Shown: positions 8,525-17,377 of the stretch, piece after piece
How the letters are laid out: each line of letters begins with the position of its first letter
Position numbering within the stretch: the first letter of the stretch is position 1
NCBI GenBank assembly: GCA_963808965.1
Contig: CAWEHU010000018.1
Coordinates: forward strand, 1-64,000
DNA from: CAWEHU01 sp963808965
GTDB taxonomy: Bacteria; Pseudomonadota; Alphaproteobacteria; Acetobacterales; Acetobacteraceae
Direction of reading: 5' to 3'
Length of the DNA: 64,000 bases
Notes under the pieces: model-generated
Database searches by the model: none
What the model was told of the DNA's origin: nothing
Seen by the model: the letters and a program-made list of their open reading frames with translations, nothing else
Position numbers and translations under genes: made by a program

Positions 8525-8905
8525 CTAGCCCCGGCCGGACGATCCTAGCGGAGATTGTGCCTTGCGGTAGTCCCACGCGCGCTCGGCCATCACCGAGGTC
8601 GCGGCCTGTCGCGAAGCCAGTTCGTATCCCTTCGCGATCATGCATTTTCGGGTCTCCGAGCGCCTCTTCCACGCAAGCGAGATCGGGTAAGTCATGAACA
8701 GCAGCCCGCGGCTGATCACGGCGTGATGGGCGGCCTTGTCGGCGACCGTGCGGCATTCGGCCAGATCGGCCTGGTATCGCGGTGACAGACGGTCCCCTCT
8801 GACCGGCGGGTCATAAGCACAGGCTGTCGTGAGCACCGCGATCGTTCCCGCGAGAATGAAGCATCGCGCGACGGAGGCGCCCCAGCCGGATCCCGATTCC
8901 TTCAA
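8525..8905 (-). CDS. Small putative lipoprotein of unknown function
   Basis: A 126-residue protein with a hydrophobic N-terminal segment ending in a lipobox-like LTTAC (Cys at 29), so probably lipid-anchored and periplasmic after processing. The mature part is charged and contains three further Cys or potential membrane-associated features around LLFMTYPISLAWKRR, but no domain I recognise. It stands alone on the minus strand between the EF-G-like gene and the divergent sulfotransferase. The lipobox is not perfect (Thr at -2 and -3), so a plain signal peptide is possible. Confidence 0.6.
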   Translation of the reverse strand: MKESGSGWGASVARCFILAGTIAVLTTACAYDPPVRGDRLSPRYQADLAECRTVADKAAHHAVISRGLLFMTYPISLAWKRRSETRKCMIAKGYELASRQAATSVMAERAWDYRKAQSPLGSSGRG

Positions 8906-9070
8906 AATGTCGCTTTACCTCAAGAACGCTCCGGGTGCTTTTCTCGGCCGCGCGGGCGCGTCTGCTGAGAATGAAAGCGACCCGACAACCGTGGTGGATG
9001 TGCCAGCGCGTTGCATAAACCGCCTATACCGGGCACACTTGCATCAACCGACCTATACTGGGCCCAGGCG

Positions 9071-10106
9071 ATGGAGAGCAATACAGAGAGGCTGAATGGT
9101 CGGAAGGCGGCAAGCCTATCGAAGGTGCAGGACGACAAACTGATCTTGGTTCTCGGAGCACCTCGATCCGGGACAACCTGGCTAGCCAAAATCTTCGATA
9201 GTCACCCGCAAGTGGTTTACCGGCACGAGCCGGACACAGTGGATCGAGATTTGCAAGGCATATTTCGGAGCGATCAGCTAGATCAACATCGGAAGGCGGC
9301 ACACGACTATCTTCATCAACTCCTCGAGGTGAATACACTCAAGTCCTCCGGTTCCTTGCCTATCTTCCGAAAACATCATCACAACCCGTTGCAGCACCAG
9401 CTCCGCGCCGGGATGATTTACACCTTGCGCGCGCTCGAGAAACTGGGCCGACCTGGCCAGATGGCCACGTGGATCAGGGTCCCGGATATGATCGATTCGG
9501 AGAGCTGGGATGATCTGAAAGTGGTCGTTAAATCCGTAAGTTCACTGGGCCGCGTCCGGCTGTTCGCCGAAGCTCTGCCAAGCGCTCGGATCGTGTTCAT
9601 TGTCCGCGATCCGTGCGGGCAGATCGCCTCCATGATGCGAGGCGTGACCTTGGGCAAGTTCGGCGAACCCCCCGTTCGCGAAATCCTCGGGACCGAGCAG
9701 GCCCGGCAGTATGGCTTGACCGAGAAGCGCCTCGAACTCCCTGCCGGCGGTGGAGCAGTTTGCGTGGCACTGGGCCATCCTGAACGAAAGGGCGATCGAG
9801 GACCTGACCGGCTTGAGCACGGCGAAGGTCGTGCGTTACCAGGATCTCTGTACCGACCCGCTGAATGTTTCCAAGGATCTGTTCGCCTTCTCTGGCCTCA
9901 GCTGGTCCGCGCAAACACGGGCGTTCATCGCCGAAAGCACGTGCTATAGCGGCCGGGACCGGTATTACCAAGTCTACAAACGTTCAAGCCTGAGCCTGAA
10001 CAAGTGGCGCGACCAGTTGGACCGGGAAGACCGGAGGCGCATTCTGGCCGTGGTCCGGCAGACTTCGATGCGGGCGCTCTGTCCGGAGCACGAGACCCCG
10101 ATGTGA
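9071..10106 (+). CDS. Sulfotransferase family protein (frameshifted in this sequence)
   Basis: The N-terminal part (from ATG 9071) carries the PAPS 5'-phosphosulfate loop GAPRSGTTW (residues 29-37) and the 3'-phosphate strand IVFIVRDPCGQIASMM near residue 175. After about 222 codons the frame goes off, and the family-like continuation VEQFAWHWAILNERAIEDL, then VVRYQDLCTDP and SLSLNKWRDQL, is found in the next frame, ending at 10106. Removing one C near 9737 restores a single protein of about 345 residues. It should transfer sulfuryl groups from PAPS to a hydroxyl or amino acceptor, possibly a lipid or glycan. The PAPS-forming genes cysD and cysNC follow 128 bp downstream, which fits a dedicated sulfation module. 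The acceptor is unknown. Confidence 0.8.
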
Positions 10107-10234
10107 TGCCTCACGTCGGGCGGCGGCCGCCTTCCGGCATCCCATTGAATTTCCCTCGTTCTGCGATTATCAGGGCGCCAGGCAGGTTGAACCGGCCTTC
10201 CTTCTTTTTCGGTGACTTGCGGGAACCTGCCGAG

Positions 10235-11197
10235 ATGAGTTTTGGCGAAGACGCTTCCGATCTGTTTGCGCGCGGGGGTCGCGTGGGCTCCACCCCTGAC
10301 CGCGCGGCTCATCTGCGGTCTTTGGAAGCGGAGAGCATCCATATCCTCCGGGAAGTCGCCGGCCAGGCACATACGCCGGTTCTGCTCTATTCCATCGGCA
10401 AGGACTCCGCCGTTCTGCTGCATTTGGCGCGCAAGGCGTTCTATCCGGGCAAGCTACCGTTTCCGCTGCTGCACATCGACACACGCTGGAAGTTCCGGGA
10501 GATGATCGCCTTCCGCGACGACATGGCGCGGCGGCTTGAACTCGATTTGCGCGTCTACACCAACCCGGAGGGAGTGCGGCGGAACATCAACCCCTTCGAC
10601 AACGACAGCGTCCTCTACAACCAGATCATGAAGACGGACGCGCTGCGACAGGCGTTGACCGAGGGGAAGTACGACGCGGCCATCGGGGGCGCCCGGCGCG
10701 ACGAGGAACGCTCGCGCGCAAAGGAGCGCGTGTTTTCCGTGCGCGGACCAGGGCAGACATGGGACCCGAAGCGCCAGCGGCCGGAGTTGTGGAACCTCTA
10801 CAACGGCCAGCTCGCACCCGGCGAAAGCCTGCGCGTCTTCCCGGTCTCCAACTGGACCGAACTCGATGTCTGGACCTACATCCAGTCGGAGGGGATACCG
10901 GTCGTGCCGCTCTATTTCGCCGCGATGCGACCGACGGTCGAGCGCGACGGCGTGCTGATCGTGGTGGACGACGGACGGTTCCGCTTTCGCCGGGATGAGA
11001 AGCCGGTCGAGCGCATGGTTCGTTTCCGCTCCCTTGGTTGTTATCCGTACAGCGCCGCGGTGCTTTCGGGAGCCCGCAACGTCGATGACATCATCACGGA
11101 GATGCGCACGACGCGCATCTCCGAGCGATCCGGGCGACTTATCGATCAGGATCAGGAAGCCTCGATGGAGAGGAAGAAGCGCGAGGGTTATTTCTGA
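10235..11197 (+). CDS. cysD: Sulfate adenylyltransferase subunit 2
   Basis: The 320-residue small subunit of ATP sulfurylase, which makes adenylyl sulfate from ATP and sulfate together with CysN. It has the PP-loop YSIGKDSAVLLHLARKAF near residue 50, then HIDTRWKFREM, the family string GGARRDEERSRAKERVFS and the C-terminal block SLGCYPYSAAV. I start it at ATG 10235 (MSFGEDASDLF); the open frame extends further upstream but without conserved residues. Its last codon overlaps the start region of cysNC (11197), so the two are translationally linked. In this setting it probably supplies PAPS for the sulfotransferase upstream, for sulfate assimilation, or for both. Confidence 0.95.
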   Translation: MSFGEDASDLFARGGRVGSTPDRAAHLRSLEAESIHILREVAGQAHTPVLLYSIGKDSAVLLHLARKAFYPGKLPFPLLHIDTRWKFREMIAFRDDMARRLELDLRVYTNPEGVRRNINPFDNDSVLYNQIMKTDALRQALTEGKYDAAIGGARRDEERSRAKERVFSVRGPGQTWDPKRQRPELWNLYNGQLAPGESLRVFPVSNWTELDVWTYIQSEGIPVVPLYFAAMRPTVERDGVLIVVDDGRFRFRRDEKPVERMVRFRSLGCYPYSAAVLSGARNVDDIITEMRTTRISERSGRLIDQDQEASMERKKREGYF

Positions 11198-13037
11198 TGC
11201 CTGAATCAATTCTTCGCGTTCTGGCTTGTGGAAGCGTGGATGATGGAAAATCCACCCTTATCGGCCGCCTGCTCTACGAGAGAGGGCGGGTCCCGGACGA
11301 CGTGATGCAGTTGCTTGAGCGCGATAGCCGGCGGTACGGAACAGTCGAGGGCGGCGTCGATTACGCCCTGCTGGTGGACGGGCTCGCCGCCGAGCGCGAG
11401 CAGGGCATCACCATCGATGTTGCCTATAGGTATTTCGAGACCGACCGGCGCCGCTTCATTCTCGCCGACGCCCCCGGTCACGAGCAGTACACGCACAATA
11501 TGGTGACGGGCGCGTCCACGGCGGACGTCGCCGTGCTGCTCGTCGACGCGCGCAAGGGGCTGCTCGTGCAAACCCGGCGGCACGCCACGATCGCGACGCT
11601 GCTCGGTATTTCCCAGGTCGTACTTGCCGTGAACAAGATGGACCTCATGGATTTCGACCAGGCCGTGTTCGACGGCATCGTCGCGGACTTCCAGGAGTTC
11701 GCCGGCAAGCTCGACCATCTGCGGATCACCGCCATTCCGGTTTGCGCCCTCGCGGGCGACAACGTCATTCGCCCGAGCGCGCGTATGCCTTGGTACAGGG
11801 CCGGACCCTGCTCGAAGCTCTCGAAAACGCGGGGACGCGCGCACTGCCCTTCGATGCACCGGCCCGGTTGAATGTTCAGTTCGTGACCCGGACCGGCGCC
11901 GATTTCCGGGGCTATGCGGGAACCCTATCGAGCGGAACGCTGCGGGCGGGTACACGGATCGCCAATGTGCAGTCCCGGGTGAGCGCAACGATCACGCGCA
12001 TTCTCGGCATGGATGGCGATGCGGAGCAGGCCCGGTGCGGTGATCCCGTGACACTTGTCCTCGATTCGGAGATCGACATTTCGCGCGGCGACGTGCTGGC
12101 GACAGCGCCCCTGCCCGAAGTGGCGGACCAGATCATTGCCCAGGTCGCCTGGTTCGGTGACACGCCGCTCTATCGCGGCCGCACCTATCTGCTTTCGGTC
12201 GGTTGCCGCACCGTCACCGCCACCGTGAGCAGGATCGACCATCGGCTGGATATCGACACGCTCGCAGACGTGCCGGCGCACGAGCTGCACATCAACGAGC
12301 TGGGACGGGTGAGCCTGTCGCTCTCGCAGCCGGTCGCGTTCGAGCCGTACACGACCAACCGGGAGATGGGCGGTTTCATTCTCATCGACCGGCTTTCACG
12401 CAATACCGTCGGCGCCGGATTGATCGAGCGATCGGAGCGGCCGCTCACCGACATCCACTGGCATCGCCTGGATGTCGACAAAGCGGCGCGCGCGGCGCTG
12501 AAGCACCAGAAACCCGCGGTGCTGTGGTTCACCGGCCTGTCGGGGGCCGGCAAGTCCACCGTCGCCAATCTGGTCGAGAAGCGGCTGCTCGCCTCGGCCA
12601 AGCATACGATCGTTCTGGACGGCGACAACGTGCGGCACGGGCTCAACCGCGACCTCGGCTTCAGCGAGGCGGACCGGGTCGAGAACATCCGCCGGGTCGC
12701 CGAGGTTGCCCGCCTGTTCGTAGAGGCGGGGATCATCGTCATCGTGTCGTTCATTTCGCCCTATCGCGCGGAACGCATGCTCGCGCGGGAACGGGTGGAG
12801 GAAGGCGAGTTCATCGAAGTCTTCGTCGATACACCGATCGAGGAATGCCGCCGCCGCGATCCGAAAGGCTTGTACGCCAAGGCCGATACCGGGCAGCTCC
12901 GGAACTTCACCGGCGTCGATGCGCCGTACGAGGAGCCGCTCGATCCCGAAATCCATTTGCAGACGCTCGGCACCAAGCCCGAGGATCTGGCGGAACAGGT
13001 CGTTCGCGAGTTGCGCCGGCGCGGGATCGTCTCGTGA
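11197..13037 (+). CDS. cysNC: Bifunctional sulfate adenylyltransferase GTPase / APS kinase (frameshifted)
   Basis: A fused CysN-CysC protein of about 613 residues if one frameshift is corrected. The CysN GTPase part has GSVDDGKST (12-20), DAPGHEQYTHNMVTGAS and NKMDL. The CysC kinase part has GLSGAGKST (near 450), LDGDNVRHGLN and VSFISPYRAER. The frame breaks at 11796: the sequence TGGTACAGGGCC lacks one C compared with the expected PWY-QGRTLLEAL junction. The product activates sulfate to APS (GTP-driven) and phosphorylates APS to PAPS. Fused NC proteins are typical of sulfation-linked systems such as NodPQ and also of many assimilatory operons. A CCC/CC homopolymer miscall is the likely cause of the break, since both flanks are perfectly conserved. 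Confidence 0.92.
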
Positions 13038-13067
13038 CCGCGGTTGAGTGCGAACCGTAAGGCGTGC

Positions 13068-13964
13068 CTACTTGCCCCAGCGCAGAACCAGTGGATCGAG
13101 CCGCCGGGCGGTCTCGATGAGACCCGCACGAATCGCGGGGTGCAAGGGCTGGAGCGGATGGCGCGGCGCTTCGCACGCGATCACACCTCCCTCTTTCATT
13201 AGGGCCTTAGCGGCGAGCAATCCGCATTGCCGATTCTCGTAATTGATCAGCGGCAGCCAGCGCGTGTAGCCGGCCACGGCGTCCTCGCGGCGGCCCGCAT
13301 GGTAATCATCGACGATCCGGCGCAATCCGTCCGGGTAGCCGCCACCGGTCATGCTTCCGGTCGCGCCCGCGTCGAGATCGGGCAGCAGCGTGATCGCCTC
13401 CTCGCCGTCCCACGGTCCCTCGATCGCGTCTCCGCCGAGCTCGATCAGCTCGCGTAACTTCGCGGCGGTACCGGGAACTTCGATCTTGAAATAGCAGACC
13501 TGCTCGATCTCCCGCGCCATTCGGGCGAGGAAGGCAGCCGAGAGCGCAGTGCCGCTGACCGGCGCATCCTGGATCATGATCGGGATCTCGATCGCGTCCG
13601 ATACACGGCGGAAGAAGTCGAAAATGGCGCCTTCGGAGGCGCGGATGGTGGCCCCGTGATAGGGCGCCATCATCATCACCATCGCCGCTCCGGCGGCCTG
13701 CGCGCGCTTGTTGCGCTCGACGCACACGCGCGAGCTGAAATGCGACGTGGTCACGATCACCGGCACTCGGCCCGCCACGTGTTCGAGAATTTTGGTGGTC
13801 AGCGTCTCCCGCTCGTCGTCTCCAAGCACGAATTGCTCCGAGAAATTCGCCAGGATACTGATACCGTTGGAGCCCGCATCGATCATGAAGTCGATGCACC
13901 GAAGCTGGCTCTCCAAGTCGAGATCGCCCGTTTCGGTAAAGGTCGTCGGGGCGACGGGAAACAC
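13068..13964 (-). CDS. Dihydrodipicolinate synthase/N-acetylneuraminate lyase family aldolase
   Basis: A TIM-barrel class I aldolase of about 298 residues. It opens FPVAPTTFTETGDLDLESQL, has the family block GSNGISILANFSEQ (normally G-[ST]-TGE), VIVTTSHFSS, and the Schiff-base Lys in VCYFKIEVP. The usual YN(I/V)P region reads MIQDAPVSG. The active-site Lys is therefore present but the substrate loops differ from true DapA, so the pathway is not predictable. The frame opens only at GTG 13964. The natural N-terminus (MSSRNHATT at ATG 14001, with a G-rich Shine-Dalgarno) lies in another frame just upstream, so a small indel near 13975 is likely. It converges with cysNC. Confidence 0.82.
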   Translation of the reverse strand: MFPVAPTTFTETGDLDLESQLRCIDFMIDAGSNGISILANFSEQFVLGDDERETLTTKILEHVAGRVPVIVTTSHFSSRVCVERNKRAQAAGAAMVMMMAPYHGATIRASEGAIFDFFRRVSDAIEIPIMIQDAPVSGTALSAAFLARMAREIEQVCYFKIEVPGTAAKLRELIELGGDAIEGPWDGEEAITLLPDLDAGATGSMTGGGYPDGLRRIVDDYHAGRREDAVAGYTRWLPLINYENRQCGLLAAKALMKEGGVIACEAPRHPLQPLHPAIRAGLIETARRLDPLVLRWGK

Positions 13965-14224
13965 GCCCTTGAAGCGTGGTCGCGTGATTGCGTGAACTCA
14001 TCGGAACCCCCCGCGTGTTCATGTCAGCTCGGCCCGAACGTTAGGTCTCCTTCACGGAGGCCGCAATGCGGCCCGGGTTCAGAGAAGCCTTGGCCCAACC
14101 CGCTCAGTCGCGAGGGGCCAGGGAAGAAGACACAGCCTGAGTGCGGAGGGTGCGGTGATCCCCCTCTTGCCGCGGGAATCTGCCGCAACAATCTCATCGG
14201 ATAGGGGCATCTCCCGAGGAAAGA

Positions 14225-14839
14225 ATGGCCGCTGGCAAGGTGTTTGACCGGAGCGCTCTGGCGCAAGCGTTTCACGAGCTGGGGCGGAAAGCTTTCGAGG
14301 AGGGCAAGACGATCGAAATAGCCGTCTATGGCGGATCGGCTCTTGTCCTGACTTACGCCTGGCGCACTGCAACCAGGGATGTGGACGCCGTGTTCGAGGC
14401 TCATAAGGAGACCGTCAGGCGTCTTGCATCGGCTATCGCCGAAGAACATGGCTGGGACCGAGATTGGCTGAACGATGGCGTCAAAGGTTTCCTGAGCGCG
14501 GTGGAAGAAGACGCGCAAGCGAAACGGCTTCTCGGCACCTATCCTTCGGAGGAGGAACCTGGGTTGCGAGTGATGGTCGCGAAACCTGAATACCTTTTCG
14601 CCATGAAGTGCCGCGCGATGCGCTTGGGTGGCGTGGAGGAGAGCGCGGACGTCGAAGACATCCGCAAGTTGGCGAGCGAAATCGGGATCAAGAGCGCGGA
14701 TGAAGCGTTGGAACTCGTGGCGGCCTTCTATCCGCGCCAGGTAATCGAGCCCAAGACGCAATTCGGTCTGGAGGAGATATTCGGGGCACTTGCAGGCGGC
14801 GAGAACAGCTCTCCCAATTCGGGAAAGGCAAAACCGTGA
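14225..14839 (+). CDS. Nucleotidyltransferase-fold protein (DUF6036/AbiEii-like), possible toxin
   Basis: A 204-residue protein with the minimal nucleotidyltransferase signature GGSAL (residues 36-40) followed at the usual distance by TRDVDAVF (DVD 52-54, the metal-binding acidic pair). A later conserved string KPEYLFAMKCRAMR and SADVEDIRKLASEIGI is typical of DUF6036 and AbiEii-like proteins. The stop overlaps the GTG of the next gene (GTGA at 14836-14839), which indicates tight coupling. An AGGAAAG-type ribosome site lies immediately upstream of ATG 14225. Proteins of this kind act as toxins of type II or IV modules or as nucleotide-modifying defence factors. The function here is inferred from fold and coupling only. 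Confidence 0.72.
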   Translation: MAAGKVFDRSALAQAFHELGRKAFEEGKTIEIAVYGGSALVLTYAWRTATRDVDAVFEAHKETVRRLASAIAEEHGWDRDWLNDGVKGFLSAVEEDAQAKRLLGTYPSEEEPGLRVMVAKPEYLFAMKCRAMRLGGVEESADVEDIRKLASEIGIKSADEALELVAAFYPRQVIEPKTQFGLEEIFGALAGGENSSPNSGKAKP

Positions 14840-15237
14840 GCGCGGACACGAAGCGTCCTCGCACCTTGCACGAGGTGTCCCGGCGTGCAGCAGCGGGCGA
14901 GCAAGCGTTTGACCCCGCGTTGCGGGAGTTTTTGGATACATTCTATGCCAATCCGGATGCACGTGAGGCCGCGCTCAGCATGCGTCCCCTCACGCTTGAC
15001 GCCCTCCGCGATGCCTACCTGGCAGCGGTCGCCGAGCACTTGGCCCGTTGGTACGGCCTCGCGATTCCCGAATGGTCTGAGAGCTATGGAATGGGCCTGA
15101 AGCGGCCGTTTTTCGCGGGTGGGCTTAAATCACTGAAAGCGCTGTTGTTCGTCCAAAGCCCGACCGCCTTCCGGCGCCGTATGCTGTTCGTCAGCAAGGA
15201 TGCGCTCTCGAGGCCGCGCGCGGCTCGACACGAGTAG
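14836..15237 (+). CDS. Partner protein of the nucleotidyltransferase, possible antitoxin
   Basis: A 133-residue soluble protein starting at GTG 14836 inside the stop region of the nucleotidyltransferase gene. It has a helical N-terminal part (LREFLDTFY), then LRDAYLAAVAEHLARWYGL, a Pro-Trp segment (IPEWSESYG) and a C-terminal block LKALLFVQSPTAFRRRMLFV followed by SKDALSRPR. I have seen this C-terminal block in small proteins encoded beside nucleotidyltransferases. The four-base overlap and constant pairing suggest a two-gene toxin-antitoxin-like module. The gene order (enzyme first) is the reverse of the classical one. No DNA-binding motif was recognised. Confidence 0.6.
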   Translation: MSADTKRPRTLHEVSRRAAAGEQAFDPALREFLDTFYANPDAREAALSMRPLTLDALRDAYLAAVAEHLARWYGLAIPEWSESYGMGLKRPFFAGGLKSLKALLFVQSPTAFRRRMLFVSKDALSRPRAARHE

Positions 15238-15880
15238 CCCGATCCTCGAGGGACAACAACTTACCAAAATAACGTTCTCGCCTCGAGGAGAACAGCGCGA
15301 AGCCAGTCGCCGTGCTCGACCAGCGCGGGCCGAGATCGATTTACCCAGCTCCAGTTGTATTTTGGGCATCTCCCCAGGTACGCCGTTCAGGCGGATGTGC
15401 TCCGTAACGCGAGCGGCGGCAACCGCAGATCAAGCTAGCGCTGGCCACAATATGTCGGTCGCCAAGCCGCTGCGCTCGGGCCTCCACCGAGCCTCCGTTC
15501 CGCATTGGCCTCCACGACCTGTCCGGCTAAACGTGGATGGGTCCAGCTTTGGGTGGCTGGCCAATCCAGGCGTCCGGTCTCTGCGGCTCGATGACGACTC
15601 CGTTTAAGCGCTGCTCGTTGTTGGCTTTGCTGAATGCTCGTGGTCCAGCAAGGGCCGTACGGCGGAGGACCAGATTTGTCCTTTGGCGCTATCGGTACCT
15701 GACCGTGGACGCGAACGCGTCGCTCTCTCTGGACGGCGCCAATTAACTTCCCGGCCATATTCACGCTCGGATACGATTGCCTAACTTATTCAGACAGAGT
15801 AAAAGTTAATAAATTAGGACCTTGACGTCAAAGATCTTCTGCGCAAGGTAAACCTACAGGCTAGCTCCGGACGACGCTCT
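15238..15880. other. Gene-free interval with an AT-rich inverted repeat
   Basis: No coding region, RNA gene or insertion sequence was recognised in these 640 bases. Near its right end the composition turns markedly AT-rich. There CCTAACTTATT (15780-15790) and AATAAATTAGG (15808-15818) form an 11-bp inverted repeat with one mismatch and a 17-nt spacer. This could be a protein-binding site or a weak bidirectional terminator beyond trpS. Confidence 0.4.
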
Positions 15881-15896
15881 ATTTACCGCACCCTCC

Positions 15897-16896
15897 TCAA
15901 ACCCGCAGAAACCCCACGAGCCGCTCGGCCTCGGCGACGATCGGATCGGCAATCGCCGCCGCGCGTCGCGTGCCGTCGCGCAGCACCGCATCCAGCCCGC
16001 CGGGATCGGCGAGCCAGCGGCCCGTGTCCGCCGCGATCGGGGTCAGGGTCTCGATCAGCAGCGTAGCCAGCGCCTCCTTGAACGCGCCGAAACCCTTGCC
16101 GCCGTGTTCGCGCAGCACCTCCGCTGGCGTAACACCCGCGAGGGCGGCGTAAATGCCCACAAGATTGCGCGCCTCCGCCCGGCCTTCGAGACCCGGGAGC
16201 TCGGAAGGCAGCGGCTCCGGATCGGTCTTGGCCCGGCGGATCTTCAGCGCGATCGTATCGGCGTCGTCGTTGAGATTGATGCGGCTTTGATCGGACGGCA
16301 TCGGATTTGGACATCTTCTTCGTTCCGTCGCGCAGACTCATGACCCGCGCGGCAGGGCCGAGAATCAGCGGCTCGACGTTCGGGAAGAAATCCACCCCGT
16401 AATCGTGATTGAATTTCTGCGCGATGTCGTTCGCCAGCTCCAGATGCTGGCGCTGGTCGTCGCCCACCGGTACGCGCGTCGCATGGTAGGCGTGGATGTC
16501 GGCGGCCATCAGGTTCGGGTAGACGTACAACCCCGCTGATGCCGCCTCACGATCCTTTCCCGCCTTGTCCTTGAACTGCGTCATCCGGTTGAGCCAGCCG
16601 AGCCGGGCCACGCAGTTGAAAATCCAGGCGAGCTGCGCGTGCGCTCGCACCGCCGATTGCGGGAACAGGATGTGGCGCTCGGCGTCGATACCGCAGGCGA
16701 GCAGCACGGCCGCCATCTCCCGCGTCTGCTGCGCGAGCGCCTTCGGCTCCTGCCACACCGTGATCGCGTGCAGGTCGACGACGCACCAGAGGCATTCGTG
16801 ATCCCGCTGCAAGGGCACCCAGTTCCGGATCGCGCCGAGATAATTGCCGAGTGTCGGGATGCCGGAGGGCTGAATGCCCGAGAAGATGCGCTGCAT
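15897..16896 (-). CDS. trpS: Tryptophanyl-tRNA synthetase (frameshifted)
   Basis: Class Ic aminoacyl-tRNA synthetase that charges tRNA-Trp. The first frame contains FSGIQPSGIPTLGNYLGAIR (HIGH-equivalent), VVDLHAITVW, GDDQRQHLELANDIAQKFN and KKMSKSD. The remainder, DQSRINLNDDADTIALKIRR to LVGFLRV, is in the next frame. An extra base near 16299 (GATG-CCG for GAT-CCG) accounts for it. The corrected protein has about 333 residues, the usual length. The gene is normally essential and single-copy, so this shift is best read as a sequence error unless a second trpS exists. MurJ lies upstream on the same strand, a common alphaproteobacterial neighbour, with a small secreted-protein gene inserted on the opposite strand. 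Confidence 0.93.
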
Positions 16897-17044
16897 GGTA
16901 GCCGTGCCGTTGCGAAGGGGCGCTGTTGTTCGGCGGAAGCCCGGCCCCGGTCAACCCCCGCCGCCCCGAAGGTTCCACAGGTCTGCCCGAAACCTGCCAC
17001 GAGCGCCGCGTATCTCTCCAACGATGAGACACAGGAGGCCCGAG

Positions 17045-17377
17045 ATGCGGCCAATCGCCAAGTTGCTGATCGCTGCTCCGCTCGCCGCCGGCCTGATCGC
17101 CGCCCCGGCCTCGGCGCATGCGGACTGGTACCGCCACGGCTGGAACGGCGGCGGCTACGGCTGGCACCGCGACCGCGGCTGGCACCCCGGCCCCGGCGCG
17201 GTGATCGCGGGGACCATTCTGGGATTGGGCGCGGCTGCGGCCGTGGCGGGCGCCTTCGCCCCGCCGCCGCCCCCGCCGGTCTATTACGCGCCACCGCCGC
17301 CGGTCGTGTATGCTCCGCCACCGGTGTATTACCCGCCGGCCTATGCGCGCGCGCCGGGCTATTACGCGCCCTACTGA
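17045..17377 (+). CDS. Small secreted Pro/Tyr/Gly-rich protein
   Basis: A 110-residue protein with a clear Sec signal (MRPIAKLLIAAPLAAGLIAA, cleavage after ASAHA). A GYGW/HRD/HPG-rich stretch, one hydrophobic glycine-rich segment (IAGTILGLGAAAAVAGAF) and a low-complexity tail of PPPPPVYY and APPPVYYPP repeats follow. The start is fixed by AGGAGG 8 nt before ATG 17045. Such proteins are common in alphaproteobacterial envelopes; the glycine-rich segment could span or associate with the outer membrane. It lies between trpS and murJ on the opposite strand and its end overlaps the murJ end by 7 bp. No enzymatic motif is present. Confidence 0.75.
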   Translation: MRPIAKLLIAAPLAAGLIAAPASAHADWYRHGWNGGGYGWHRDRGWHPGPGAVIAGTILGLGAAAAVAGAFAPPPPPPVYYAPPPPVVYAPPPVYYPPAYARAPGYYAPY

